From contig JAEKKE010000082.1 of assembly GCA_019510535.1 (NCBI GenBank), positions 1 to 18,578 on the forward strand: a stretch of DNA of 18,578 nucleotides, in the 5' to 3' direction. This stretch comes from Acidobacteriota bacterium. GTDB taxonomy: Bacteria; Acidobacteriota; Terriglobia; Terriglobales; Acidobacteriaceae. The notes beneath the pieces are model-generated. The model was not told where the DNA came from and ran no database searches. It saw only the letters and a list, made by a program, of their open reading frames with translations. The position numbers and the translations under genes are program-made. Positions 1 to 7,255 of this stretch are shown here, piece by piece; within the stretch, counting starts at the first letter, position 1, and each line of letters opens with the position of its first letter.

Positions 1-2067
1 CGCGACCGAGAGTGGCTTGTTCCAGGGTGGCATCACGCGGAGATAGGTGAACTTGCCGTACCAGGAGCTGGCAGTGAAGCTGACCTCTGTCTCTGGATGG
101 CCAGGATAGGTACCGACCCATTCCCGCTGCTCATGCATCAGCTTCGGGTCGAGTCCGGCGGCGGCGAAGGCCGCATTCCAGTCCGTGGGCTTAGCGTCGT
201 GTTGCGCGTTCAGCTCTTCCTGGGCAGGCATATTGACCAGCCGGATCAAGCGGCCGTTGGAGTCCACGTCGATGGAAACCATTCCGGGGCGGTTCGCCGC
301 CGGATCGGTCTGCGTCGGCAGGTTCCTTGGGCTCAACTGGATTGGAAGCAGGGAATCGCGATAGGTTCTGTAGGTGAGAATGAGCGGGCCTTCACTGGCC
401 GAGGCCATCTTCTTTGGATCCGTCTGATAGTACTCGGCGATGCTTCCATTGGTCTGCAGCCATGCTGCGGTATTTCTGGCGCGGTCAGGAATATGCAGTT
501 GACGCAACAGCTCCTGAGAGCGATGGAGCATCTCGTCGTATGACAGCGCCGGCGGCGCGACGCCGAGCGTCGTGGCTTTCGGTGCGAACAGGAAGCAGCT
601 CACAAAGCCGAGAATGGTGATTCCAAGCAGGGTCCAGGCGCGCAACAGCGGCAGCTCTGATGCATTCGCGGCTGAGGTGAGCGCGTCGATCGAGATCGTC
701 TCACCCTGTGCCATGGCCGAGGCCACCAGATCCACCGCAGGGAACTCCTGCATCATGTACGCGGCGGAGATGGGCCGATCAGTGACTGTAGTGGAGAGGC
801 ACTGCATGGTCACCCGTTCGATATCGGTGGGGACCTTGGGAGCATAACGGCGCAGCGGCGAGGGTGCGGCCTGCTGGCGTTCCTTGTAGTTCTTGGTATT
901 CCACGGCTGCCGTCCGGCGAAGAGCTCGTAGAGAACGATGCCGAGGGCGAACAGGTCCGACCGTCCCGAGGCCTGGCCTCCGGTAAAGAGCTCCGGAGCC
1001 ATGTAGCCGGGAGTTCCCGCGACCTCGTTCAAGCGGCCCTCTCCGGCGACAACGGCGAGGCCGAAGTCGGTGATCTTGGCATGGCCCCGTCCATCGACCA
1101 TGATGTTGGCCGGCTTCAGGTCGCGATGCAGTACCCCCTTTGAGTGCGCTGCCGCCAGGCCAGCCGTGATCTGCGCGGCCATCTCGATGGCCTTTTGCGT
1201 GGGCAGGCGGCCGAAGCGCTTGAGGAGAGCGGAAAGATTCTCGCCGTCCACGTATTCCATCGTCAGGAAATGAACGGAGTGTCCGTGGGGATTCGGAATC
1301 TCGACGATATCGTGTACGCGGCAAACGTTGGAGTGGGTTACCTCTCGCGCGGTGCGAACCTCGGCAAAGAAGCGGGCCAGCCAGGCTGGATCGTTCGACA
1401 TCGCCGGAGGCAGAAACTTCAACGCAACGGTCTGGCCGAGCTTCAGGTCTTCAGCGCGATAAACGCGGCCCATGCCGCCCCGCCCAAGAGGTGATACGAC
1501 ACGGTAGCGTCCGACGAGCAAAGTGCCAGGAACCAGCTCCTGCTCATCGAGCGATGTCTGACTGCCTGAGGGCGTTGAGCCGCCGGTTGCTCCGGAGGGC
1601 CTGGCAGACATCGGCGTGCCACTGTTATGACTGTGGCTGACCGGTAGATCACTTGGTGTGGGCGTCTCACCACCCATGGAAGAAGGCACGGGAGTAGGAG
1701 AAGGCGGTGCAACTACGCCAGGAAGGCTGCTGAAGGGCGTAGGCGTCGGCAGCGGAGGCGTAGGTGTCGCGTCACCTGTCACCAGGGTCTCTTCCGCCCA
1801 GATGCCTGTGTCCATCTCGTCTGCGGGTGTCAGGTACTGGCTGGGAACAGAGAGCAGCGTCGCCTCTTCCGCCGAAGAGCTCGATGTACCTGAAGAAGGT
1901 GTGGGCGTTGCGCCGTAAGGCGTTGCTCCTGACGGTGTCGCTCCGTTGATGCCGGGGCCCGATTCTGCAACGGCAATTGCTGTTCGATAGACCGGCTCGG
2001 ACTTGCAGACAGGGCAAGGTCCAGGAGTCTCCGGTAACTCAGCGGTACAAACAATGCAAGTACGCAT
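1..2067 (-). CDS. Membrane-anchored serine/threonine protein kinase with N-terminal zinc ribbon (partial, C-terminus beyond left edge)
   Basis: The reading frame is open from the ATG at 2067 to the window edge (689 codons). Residues 1-22 hold two CxxC pairs (C4/C7 and C18/C21), a small zinc ribbon. A low-complexity linker rich in Thr, Pro, Ser and Gly follows (about 40-180), with GATP repeats. The Hanks-type kinase domain spans about 185-460 and looks catalytically intact: glycine loop LGRGGMGRVY (194-203), VALK lysine K217, HRDLKPAN with D316, DFG at 334-336 and APE at 357-359. One membrane segment (about 477-495) follows, then at least 190 residues that should lie outside the cytoplasm and contain no motif I recognise. 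This layout is typical of PknB-like sensor kinases: the outer domain would sense a signal and the inner domain phosphorylate Ser/Thr residues. The ligand and substrates cannot be told. The start is 74 nt downstream of the ribE stop; no clear Shine-Dalgarno sequence is visible. Confidence 0.93.
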   Translation of the reverse strand, partial: MRTCIVCTAELPETPGPCPVCKSEPVYRTAIAVAESGPGINGATPSGATPYGATPTPSSGTSSSSAEEATLLSVPSQYLTPADEMDTGIWAEETLVTGDATPTPPLPTPTPFSSLPGVVAPPSPTPVPSSMGGETPTPSDLPVSHSHNSGTPMSARPSGATGGSTPSGSQTSLDEQELVPGTLLVGRYRVVSPLGRGGMGRVYRAEDLKLGQTVALKFLPPAMSNDPAWLARFFAEVRTAREVTHSNVCRVHDIVEIPNPHGHSVHFLTMEYVDGENLSALLKRFGRLPTQKAIEMAAQITAGLAAAHSKGVLHRDLKPANIMVDGRGHAKITDFGLAVVAGEGRLNEVAGTPGYMAPELFTGGQASGRSDLFALGIVLYELFAGRQPWNTKNYKERQQAAPSPLRRYAPKVPTDIERVTMQCLSTTVTDRPISAAYMMQEFPAVDLVASAMAQGETISIDALTSAANASELPLLRAWTLLGITILGFVSCFLFAPKATTLGVAPPALSYDEMLHRSQELLRQLHIPDRARNTAAWLQTNGSIAEYYQTDPKKMASASEGPLILTYRTYRDSLLPIQLSPRNLPTQTDPAANRPGMVSIDVDSNGRLIRLVNMPAQEELNAQHDAKPTDWNAAFAAAGLDPKLMHEQREWVGTYPGHPETEVSFTASSWYGKFTYLRVMPPWNKPLSVA

Positions 2068-2141
2068 GGCAGATGGGAGTCAAAGTGCGACAAAAATGGG
2101 ATACGCGAATGGTACAGCAGCCAACTAAGTAGGGGAAGGTG

Positions 2142-2804
2142 TTAATAGCCCCGGGCAATCAAGCCGGCTTCCGTCAGAGTTCCCGTTGCGGCCAGGGACT
2201 GTAACCGCGTCTGTTCGGCATAGCGTGCCAGGACATCGGTTTCGAGGTTGACCTCGGCGCCTGCCTTGAGCGCATGCAGATTCGTGGCGCCGTAGGTGTG
2301 GGGAATGATGGCGGCGGTGACGACATCCACCTCAATGGCAGCGACGGTAAGAGAGATGCCCTCGATGGTGATGGAACCCTTCTCTACGATGAAGCGCGTC
2401 AGGGTGACCGGTACGCGGATCCGCAGCCGCCAGTCCGAGTGCTCGGGGGTGGCAGGATGGAGCGGCGTAAGCTCCAGCAGTGTGCCGGTGGCATCGACGT
2501 GGCCTTGGACAATGTGCCCTCCCAGCGGGGTTCCAGCCGGTGTAGGTAGCTCAAGGTTCACGATGTGGCCCGGTGCAAGACGCGACAGCGAGGTGCGCGC
2601 GATGGTCTCTGCAGCCAGATCGGCAGAGAATACGCCTTCTGCGATATCGAGGGCCGTCAGACACACGCCAGATACGGCGACGCTGTCACCTTCCTTCAGG
2701 CGCGAGGTCAGTGAGACCGGAGCTTGCAGTGTGATGCGGGTAGCGCCATCGGTAGGGGTAATGGTCTGGATGGTCCCCAATGTCTCAATCAGGCCTGTGA
2801 ACAT
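2142..2804 (-). CDS. ribE: Riboflavin synthase, alpha subunit
   Basis: This 220-residue protein starts with the family signature MFTGLIE and has the two tandem lumazine-binding repeats of riboflavin synthase. Repeat 1 carries GDSVAVSGVCLT (39-50), and GGHIVQGHVD (95-104) opens repeat 2. Repeat 2 carries KGSITIEGISLT (142-153), IPHTYGATNL (167-176) and NLETDVLARY (186-195). The enzyme dismutates two 6,7-dimethyl-8-ribityllumazine molecules into riboflavin and the pyrimidinedione, the last step of riboflavin synthesis, in the cytoplasm. I chose the ATG at 2804 because family members begin exactly there; the frame stays open upstream to 2831, but that adds nine residues unlike the family. There is no Shine-Dalgarno sequence, but a TAAAAT hexamer lies 7 nt upstream of the ATG. 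ribD lies about 560 bp upstream, separated by an opposite-strand gene and a repeat. No FMN riboswitch is visible. Confidence 0.96.
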   Translation of the reverse strand: MFTGLIETLGTIQTITPTDGATRITLQAPVSLTSRLKEGDSVAVSGVCLTALDIAEGVFSADLAAETIARTSLSRLAPGHIVNLELPTPAGTPLGGHIVQGHVDATGTLLELTPLHPATPEHSDWRLRIRVPVTLTRFIVEKGSITIEGISLTVAAIEVDVVTAAIIPHTYGATNLHALKAGAEVNLETDVLARYAEQTRLQSLAATGTLTEAGLIARGY

Positions 2805-2811
2805 GGTTTCT

Positions 2812-2842
2812 ATTTTAGGGCGTGCCATCAAAGTCCTGTCAG
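2812..2842 (-). promoter_or_regulatory. Putative ribE promoter giving a leaderless or nearly leaderless mRNA
   Basis: On the minus strand TAAAAT (2817-2812) is a good -10 box, and CTGACA (2842-2837) matches the -35 consensus at five of six positions with a somewhat long 19-nt spacer. Transcription would start at or next to the ribE ATG at 2804, since only 7 nt separate the -10 box from it. The match is seen directly; promoter function is inferred. Confidence 0.45.
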
Positions 2843-2948
2843 TCCCGCAGTGGGAGCAGGTTTTGCAGAAGTCTCCTTATTCCATCTACGAACCTGGTAT
2901 AGAGCCTGTATTTTGGGTACGCCGCCAGTTGAGGAGGGCTGCGTCACT

Positions 2949-3245
2949 ATGGGAAACGACACCAACGCCAAATTCCTACTGTTTCAGGAACTGCTGCAAC
3001 GCCTCGCCGGCGAAATCGAGAAGCTGGCGATCGAGTCCGGTGCTTGTGAAAAGCTGGCAATCGCCAAAGGAGCGACCTCCCAGGAGGTTCATCAGGCCAA
3101 GGAGAGCGCTCTCGCCGATCCGGTGATGCGGGGCAAGATGAAGGAGCAATACAGCAGGATATGGAACATACTCCTTCAATCTGGAACGGATGCCTTTACC
3201 GAGGAGACCTTCGAGGACTTCCCGTCGGACGGGCCATCAAACTGA
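2949..3245 (+). CDS. Small hypothetical protein, 98 residues
   Basis: I do not recognise this gene. The ATG at 2949 follows a strong Shine-Dalgarno sequence (GAGGAGG, 2931-2937) with an 11-nt gap, which supports translation. The predicted protein is soluble and mostly helical, with no signal peptide or membrane segment. It has a short amphipathic N-terminus (FLLFQELLQRLAGEIEKLA), an Ala/Glu/Lys-rich middle and an acidic C-terminus (EETFEDFPSDGPSN). The frame is open upstream to 2724, but that part overlaps antisense ribE and lacks a ribosome site. The gene is the only plus-strand gene in a long minus-strand run and converges on ribD, with a palindromic repeat between the two stops. A conserved lineage-specific protein is the likeliest reading; function is unknown. 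Confidence 0.65.
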   Translation: MGNDTNAKFLLFQELLQRLAGEIEKLAIESGACEKLAIAKGATSQEVHQAKESALADPVMRGKMKEQYSRIWNILLQSGTDAFTEETFEDFPSDGPSN

Positions 3246-3249
3246 GGGC

Positions 3250-3365
3250 TAGAGCATTTCTCCTGTAGGTGTAGTGCAGGGCTTGTGCATCTATGGGCGT
3301 TTTCCTCAATGAAAACGCCACTGCTAGCTACTCTCGGGATACCCAGCAACAGGAGAAATGCTCTA
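3250..3365. repeat. Palindromic intergenic element, copy 1 (MITE/REP-like, 116 bp)
   Basis: The element has perfect 16-bp terminal inverted repeats: TAGAGCATTTCTCCTG at 3250-3265 and its reverse complement at 3350-3365. In the middle sits a second hairpin, GGCGTTTTC (3296-3304), loop CTCAAT, GAAAACGCC (3311-3319). A second copy lies at 10549-10663 and aligns over its whole length, with differences concentrated in loop regions and compensated in the inner stem. Both ends read TA, consistent with insertion at a TA dinucleotide as in IS630/mariner-derived MITEs, though this origin is inference. The ribD stop codon (TAG, 3365-3363) is formed by the right end of the element. Confidence 0.85.
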
Positions 3366-4487
3366 ACTGCCCCATGGATCGTGGAGATATCCGGTGACCA
3401 GGGTGTCGGAGCCGAACTCTGTTTTGGAGAGACGGGTCAGCCGCTGCTCGAGCAGATAAGGGGATGGTCCGCTTTCGGCAAAGGAAATGGCTCCGTGGCC
3501 AAGTTCGGCTTCCGAGTAAAAAAGATCCACCTCATCGATGAGATCGCCGACGAGGAATGCTGCATTCAGCCGGCTTCCGCCCTCGACGAGTACTGAGGTG
3601 ATCTGCCGCTCGGCGAGAGTGCGCAAGGCGTTTACCAGGTTGATGTGCTGCTCTGGCGCCTGTATGCGCTCCACCTGCACACCGAGTTCGAGTAAGGCAT
3701 CTTCGTGTGCTGCCGGAGACGATTCGTGACACAGGACCAGCAGATCATCATCAGCCGAGGCGACCAGCTTACTGGAAAGGGGAAGCCGCAGGTGGGTATC
3801 CAGAATCACCCGCAGCAGTTTGCGCCGGCGGGGCAGATTGGTGCGATCGGTGAGCAGCGGATCATCCGCCAGGACGGTGCCGATTCCGGTCACGATGGCG
3901 TCGGAGGCGTGCCGCATCTGCTGTACATGAGCTCGCGCGGCGGCGCCCGTCAGCCAGTGGGGCTCCCGTGTATGACGGGTCTGGAGCGGAGGAGCCAGAT
4001 ATCCGTCGACGGAGAGAGCAGCCTTGAGGACAACGTAGGGTGACCCGGTCACGATCCACTTTGCGAAGGCATTGTTCAGAGCGCGGGCTTCTTCCTGTAG
4101 CACGCCTGCTGTGACCTGGATGCCGGCTTGTGCCAGCCGGGCCAGGCCCTGACCGGCGACCTGTGGGTTGGGGTCGACTGTCGCTGCTACGACACGGGCA
4201 ACGCGGGCATGGATGAGTGCGTCCGCGCACGGGCCAGTACGGCCATGATGGCTGCAGGGTTCCAGCGTGACATAGGCGGTTGCACCTTCAGCATCGCCTC
4301 CGGCCTCTTTCAAGGCGACGATTTCGGCATGATCGCGATGCTCGTAGATATGGAAGCCACGTCCGATGCCATGGCCGTCTTTCACCAGCACGCATCCGAC
4401 AGTGGGATTCGGAGAAGCCAGGCCTATGCCTTCGCACGCCAGCGCCAGGGCCTGCTGCATGTACCGAATGTCGTCTGTCAGTTCCAT
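3363..4487 (-). CDS. ribD: Bifunctional riboflavin biosynthesis deaminase/reductase RibD
   Basis: This 374-residue protein combines the two RibD domains. The N-terminal cytidine-deaminase-like domain has the zinc site HAE (H53, E55) and PCSHHGRTGPC (C78, C87), and deaminates 2,5-diamino-6-ribosylamino-4(3H)-pyrimidinone 5'-phosphate. The C-terminal half (about 150-374) is the NADPH-dependent reductase, with YVVLKAALSVDG, the ASDAIVTGIGTVLADDP stretch and VLVEGGSRLNAAF. Together they catalyse the second and third steps of the GTP branch of riboflavin synthesis. I chose the ATG at 4487 (MELTDDIRYMQQAL) because the family starts close to this point; the open extension to a GTG at 4535 runs into a dispersed repeat. 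The stop codon lies in the end of the palindromic element at 3250-3365, so the last codons may have been changed by its insertion. Confidence 0.96.
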   Translation of the reverse strand: MELTDDIRYMQQALALACEGIGLASPNPTVGCVLVKDGHGIGRGFHIYEHRDHAEIVALKEAGGDAEGATAYVTLEPCSHHGRTGPCADALIHARVARVVAATVDPNPQVAGQGLARLAQAGIQVTAGVLQEEARALNNAFAKWIVTGSPYVVLKAALSVDGYLAPPLQTRHTREPHWLTGAAARAHVQQMRHASDAIVTGIGTVLADDPLLTDRTNLPRRRKLLRVILDTHLRLPLSSKLVASADDDLLVLCHESSPAAHEDALLELGVQVERIQAPEQHINLVNALRTLAERQITSVLVEGGSRLNAAFLVGDLIDEVDLFYSEAELGHGAISFAESGPSPYLLEQRLTRLSKTEFGSDTLVTGYLHDPWGS

Positions 4488-4519
4488 CGGCTTGCTCTCT
4501 ATCGTAGCTGCTCGGAGAT

Positions 4520-4560
4520 GCGATGGATGGGGCACCCAGTTCCGGGGTCAGTTTGTCGAT
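4520..4560. repeat. REP-like repeat, single-arm copy
   Basis: This 41-nt stretch between the ribD start and the ftsY stop matches 9680-9720 at 33 of 41 aligned positions with one gap, in the same orientation. Both copies end next to the stop codon of a minus-strand gene (ftsY at 4561, pgpA at 9725). Here only one arm is present, so no hairpin forms; the other copy has two facing arms. The similarity is seen directly; REP family membership is inference. Confidence 0.6.
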
Positions 4561-5547
4561 CTAGTTGAAAAGCCCTTCGACAAACGCTGCCGAGTCGAAC
4601 TGCAGCAGATCTTCCATCTTCTCGCCGATACCGCAGAAGACGACAGGCAACTTCAACTCGTGTGCGATGGCAACGACGATTCCGCCTTTGGCCGTGCCGT
4701 CCAGCTTGGTAAGCACAATTCCAGTCACGCCGGCACTCTCCGTGAACAGGCGAGCCTGCTGCAGGCCGTTCTGGCCGGTGGTGGCATCAATGACCAGAAA
4801 CACCTGGTGGGGAGCCCCCGCAACAAATTTCTGCGCGATGCGGCGCATCTTGTCGAGCTCAGCCATCAAGCCCGCCTTGGTGTGCAGACGTCCAGCGGTA
4901 TCGACCAGTACGACCTTTGTCTCCCGCTTCTTTGCAGCATCCAGAGCGTCAAATAGAGCTGCCGAAGGATCACCGCCCTGGCGTGTTTTGACGATCGGCA
5001 CGCCCGAGCGCTGTGACCAGACCTCGAGCTGTTCAATGGCGGCGGCGCGGAAGGTGTCGGCGGCGCACAGCAGCGTGGAGCGGTTCTGCGACTGGAAGAA
5101 AGCTGCGAGTTTGCCCGAGGTGGTCGTCTTGCCGGTGCCGTTCACGCCGACCAGCAGGATGACCTCTGGCGGAGTCGAAGGCGGGCGTATGACGCGCTGG
5201 ACATCATCGAGAATGGATTTGATCTCCTGCTTGAGCAGGTCTTTCAACACCGCGCCGGATTCGATGCCTTCGCGCTTGGCGCGTTCGCGCAGACGGTCAA
5301 TGATCTCGGTTGTGGTGGAAAGGCCGATGTCTGCCGTCAGCAGAATCGCTTCCAGGTCATCGAGATCGCTCTCATCAACTGTCCGGGTAAACGAGAGGGC
5401 TTGGTCAAGCTGGGTGCTCAGGTTCTCGCGCGTGCGGGTGACCGCCTGCTTCATGCGGCCGAAAAAGCCGCGCGACGCTTCCTCTTCCTGTTCCGGTTTA
5501 CGGGGCTCGTCGTCCTTCAGCGAACCGAAGAGTGTCTGAATAGCCAT
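4561..5547 (-). CDS. ftsY: Signal recognition particle receptor FtsY
   Basis: The 328-residue SRP GTPase has a short charged N-terminal part (1-55) rather than the long acidic A domain of enterobacterial FtsY. The four-helix N domain (about 40-120) is followed by the G domain: P-loop GVNGTGKTT (134-142), CAADTFRAAA (161-170), DTAGR (216-220), TKLDG (280-284) and the closing GEKMEDLLQF motif (308-317). FtsY docks the SRP-ribosome complex at the membrane translocon and hydrolyses GTP jointly with Ffh; the SRP RNA itself is encoded at about 12793. The ATG at 5547 is the only good start. It lacks a Shine-Dalgarno sequence but has TACACT 7 nt upstream. gpsA ends 37 nt upstream on the same strand, with a small hairpin in the gap. 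Confidence 0.97.
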   Translation of the reverse strand: MAIQTLFGSLKDDEPRKPEQEEEASRGFFGRMKQAVTRTRENLSTQLDQALSFTRTVDESDLDDLEAILLTADIGLSTTTEIIDRLRERAKREGIESGAVLKDLLKQEIKSILDDVQRVIRPPSTPPEVILLVGVNGTGKTTTSGKLAAFFQSQNRSTLLCAADTFRAAAIEQLEVWSQRSGVPIVKTRQGGDPSAALFDALDAAKKRETKVVLVDTAGRLHTKAGLMAELDKMRRIAQKFVAGAPHQVFLVIDATTGQNGLQQARLFTESAGVTGIVLTKLDGTAKGGIVVAIAHELKLPVVFCGIGEKMEDLLQFDSAAFVEGLFN

Positions 5548-5554
5548 CCCAATT

Positions 5555-5577
5555 AGTGTATCGCTCCCACAGGGAGC
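5555..5577 (-). promoter_or_regulatory. Hairpin and -10-like box between gpsA and ftsY
   Basis: The 37-nt gap between gpsA and ftsY holds a 6-bp stem with a 3-nt loop (5563-5577, GCTCCC/GGGAGC) followed on the minus strand by TACACT (5560-5555), 7 nt before the ftsY ATG. No -35 box is convincing and no T-tract follows the stem. It may be an internal start site or an mRNA processing element; this is tentative. Confidence 0.3.
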
Positions 5578-5584
5578 CGGTGGC

Positions 5585-6577
5585 TTACTCCGCCCGCAGA
5601 GAGCGGGTCATGAGCTCGCGGATCGCCTCCATGGGAGCCTTACCCTCATGAAGAATTGCCTCCACCTGCTGGGTGATCGGCATCTCCACATCGTGCTTGC
5701 GCGCCAGTCCCAGCGCCGCGGAGGTGGAGAGTACGCCCTCGGCGACTTTGCCATTCAGCGAAGCAATGATCTCCGGCAGCTTGCGGCCCTTGCCAAGTTC
5801 GATGCCGACGGTGCGGTTGCGCGAAAGAGAGCCGGTGCAGGTCAGCACGAGGTCACCTAGGCCCGAAAGGCCGGCCAGCGTCTCAGGACGTCCGCCGCAG
5901 GCGACGGCGAGGCGGGTAATCTCGGCGATGCCACGTGTCATCAGGGCTGCGGCCACGTTGTGTCCGAGTTCAAGACCGGCAACGACTCCGGCAGCCAGGG
6001 CGATGACATTCTTCAACGCTCCGCCGAGCTCAACACCGACGACATCGTCATTGGCATAGGTGCGGAAGGTCGAAGAAGAGAAGTCCGACTGTAGCTGTTG
6101 TGCCAGGGTGCGGTCCTTCGATGCGATGGTGACCACGGTGGGCATCCCCTGGGCAACCTCCTGCGCGAAGGAGGGACCCGAGAGCACCGCTGCTTTGGCT
6201 TGCGTCAACTCTTCAATCACCTGGCTCATCCGCAGGTATGTGCCTTGTTCAATGCCCTTGGTCGCCGAGATGACGGCATGGTCTGGCGTAAGGAGCGAGG
6301 CGGCATCGACAAATGTGGTGCGCAGGTGTTCGGACGGAACGACGCACAACACAATCTCGGAAGAGGGGATCGCCTCTGCCAGCGAAGTCGTTATCTTCAG
6401 GTCCTCCGGCAACGCAAAGCCGGGTAGAAATCTACGGTTCTCCTGCAGGGCGCGCATATCCGCGGCATCGTGTTCGGAGTGTGCCCATAGTGTCAGCTCA
6501 TGGCCGCCACGGCGTGCCAGCGACAACATGAGTGCGGTACCCCATGCTCCTGCTCCCAGTACAGCGATCCGGCTCAT
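5585..6577 (-). CDS. gpsA: Glycerol-3-phosphate dehydrogenase [NAD(P)+]
   Basis: The 330-residue protein opens with the Rossmann signature IAVLGAGAWGTAL (4-16). It has SATKGIE (105-110, K107), LSGPSFAQE (132-140), the catalytic-lysine motif ELGGALKN (K189) and the C-domain segment GLGDLVLTCTGSLSRNR (239-255). It reduces dihydroxyacetone phosphate to sn-glycerol 3-phosphate, the backbone for phospholipids. I chose the ATG at 6577, which is preceded by AGAAGG and matches the family N-terminus; a TTG at 6586 would add three residues. It begins 1 nt after the plsY stop, so translation is likely coupled. The product feeds directly into PlsY, encoded just upstream. Confidence 0.97.
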   Translation of the reverse strand: MSRIAVLGAGAWGTALMLSLARRGGHELTLWAHSEHDAADMRALQENRRFLPGFALPEDLKITTSLAEAIPSSEIVLCVVPSEHLRTTFVDAASLLTPDHAVISATKGIEQGTYLRMSQVIEELTQAKAAVLSGPSFAQEVAQGMPTVVTIASKDRTLAQQLQSDFSSSTFRTYANDDVVGVELGGALKNVIALAAGVVAGLELGHNVAAALMTRGIAEITRLAVACGGRPETLAGLSGLGDLVLTCTGSLSRNRTVGIELGKGRKLPEIIASLNGKVAEGVLSTSAALGLARKHDVEMPITQQVEAILHEGKAPMEAIRELMTRSLRAE

Positions 6578-6578
6578 C

Positions 6579-7202
6579 CTACGCAACCTTCTTTTTGCCG
6601 AAGCGGTTTTCCGTTCCCTTGAGCAGCCGCTGAATATTCGAGTGGTGCTTGAAGATGATGACTGCGGGAATCACAACGAAGCTTGCAGCGACGATCGGGC
6701 TTACATTGCCATGCGAGAACAGGAAGGCAAAGACCGGAAAGACTGCGGCTGCCACAATGCTGGCCAGAGAGACATACTTCCACAGCATAAAGATCACGAT
6801 GAAGACAGCCAGGCAGCACAGCGTCGTCAGCGGTGAGATCGCGAGAAAGACACCGAGACCGGTGGCCACTCCCTTACCGCCACGAAAACGGAGCCACACG
6901 GGAAAGATATGGCCAAGAATCGCCATTGCCGCGGCGGCTGCCGCCATGTCCTCTGTGTTCATCCCGTGGGCTGCGGCGATATGACGGGCGATGATCACCG
7001 CAGCGACACCCTTCAGCAGATCCAGCAGCAAAGTGGCAATCGCCAGGCCCTTCTTGCCGGAGCGCGCTACGTTGGTCGCGCCGGTATTGCCGCTGCCGGT
7101 CTTGCGGATATCCTGCTTGAGAAAGAGACGAACGAGGATGTAGCCGAAGGGAATTGATCCCAACAGGTAGGCAAGGACGAGAGTGAGAAGCCAGGGGTTC
7201 AT
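6579..7202 (-). CDS. plsY: Glycerol-3-phosphate acyltransferase PlsY
   Basis: The 207-residue integral membrane protein has the three PlsY motifs: GSIPFGY (15-21), GSGNTGATNV (36-45) and GHIFPVWLRFRGGKGVAT (97-114). Hydrophobic segments at about 4-24, 54-73, 87-104, 115-135 and 140-185 fit the multi-pass family fold. It transfers the acyl group of acyl-phosphate to glycerol 3-phosphate, giving lysophosphatidic acid. It forms a tight pair with gpsA, which makes its substrate. There is a 53-nt gap to the cinA stop upstream. The ATG at 7202 gives the family N-terminus (MNPWLLTLVLAYLLGS); no strong Shine-Dalgarno sequence is visible. Confidence 0.97.
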   Translation of the reverse strand: MNPWLLTLVLAYLLGSIPFGYILVRLFLKQDIRKTGSGNTGATNVARSGKKGLAIATLLLDLLKGVAAVIIARHIAAAHGMNTEDMAAAAAAMAILGHIFPVWLRFRGGKGVATGLGVFLAISPLTTLCCLAVFIVIFMLWKYVSLASIVAAAVFPVFAFLFSHGNVSPIVAASFVVIPAVIIFKHHSNIQRLLKGTENRFGKKKVA

Positions 7203-7255
7203 TGCGTCAGAGGTGAGTGTAGCAAGGTCCTTATAATTCCCGCCTTAGAGCCACG

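Noticed and set aside
2142..2948. FMN riboswitch for the riboflavin genes
   Set aside because: No RFN-type conserved segments are visible upstream of ribE or ribD, and the ribE start appears leaderless.
2296..3126. Plus-strand open frame of 276 codons across ribE and its upstream gap
   Set aside because: It is antisense to ribE and overlaps the better supported 98-residue gene in another frame; no ribosome site.
3250..3365. Palindromic element as a simple bidirectional terminator
   Set aside because: The stems are not followed by T-tracts, and the second copy lies between divergent genes where no terminator is needed.
4488..4535. GTG start extending ribD by 16 residues
   Set aside because: The extra codons come from the REP-like repeat and match no RibD N-terminus.
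4565..5539. Plus-strand open frame of 324 codons opposite ftsY
   Set aside because: It lies wholly antisense to ftsY, and its product is Ser/Arg-rich low-complexity sequence typical of a shadow frame; no ribosome site.
7203..7255. Promoter with TATAAG upstream of plsY
   Set aside because: A TATAAG hexamer is present on the minus strand, but no acceptable -35 box lies at normal spacing, and the short gap suggests a continuous cinA-plsY transcript.
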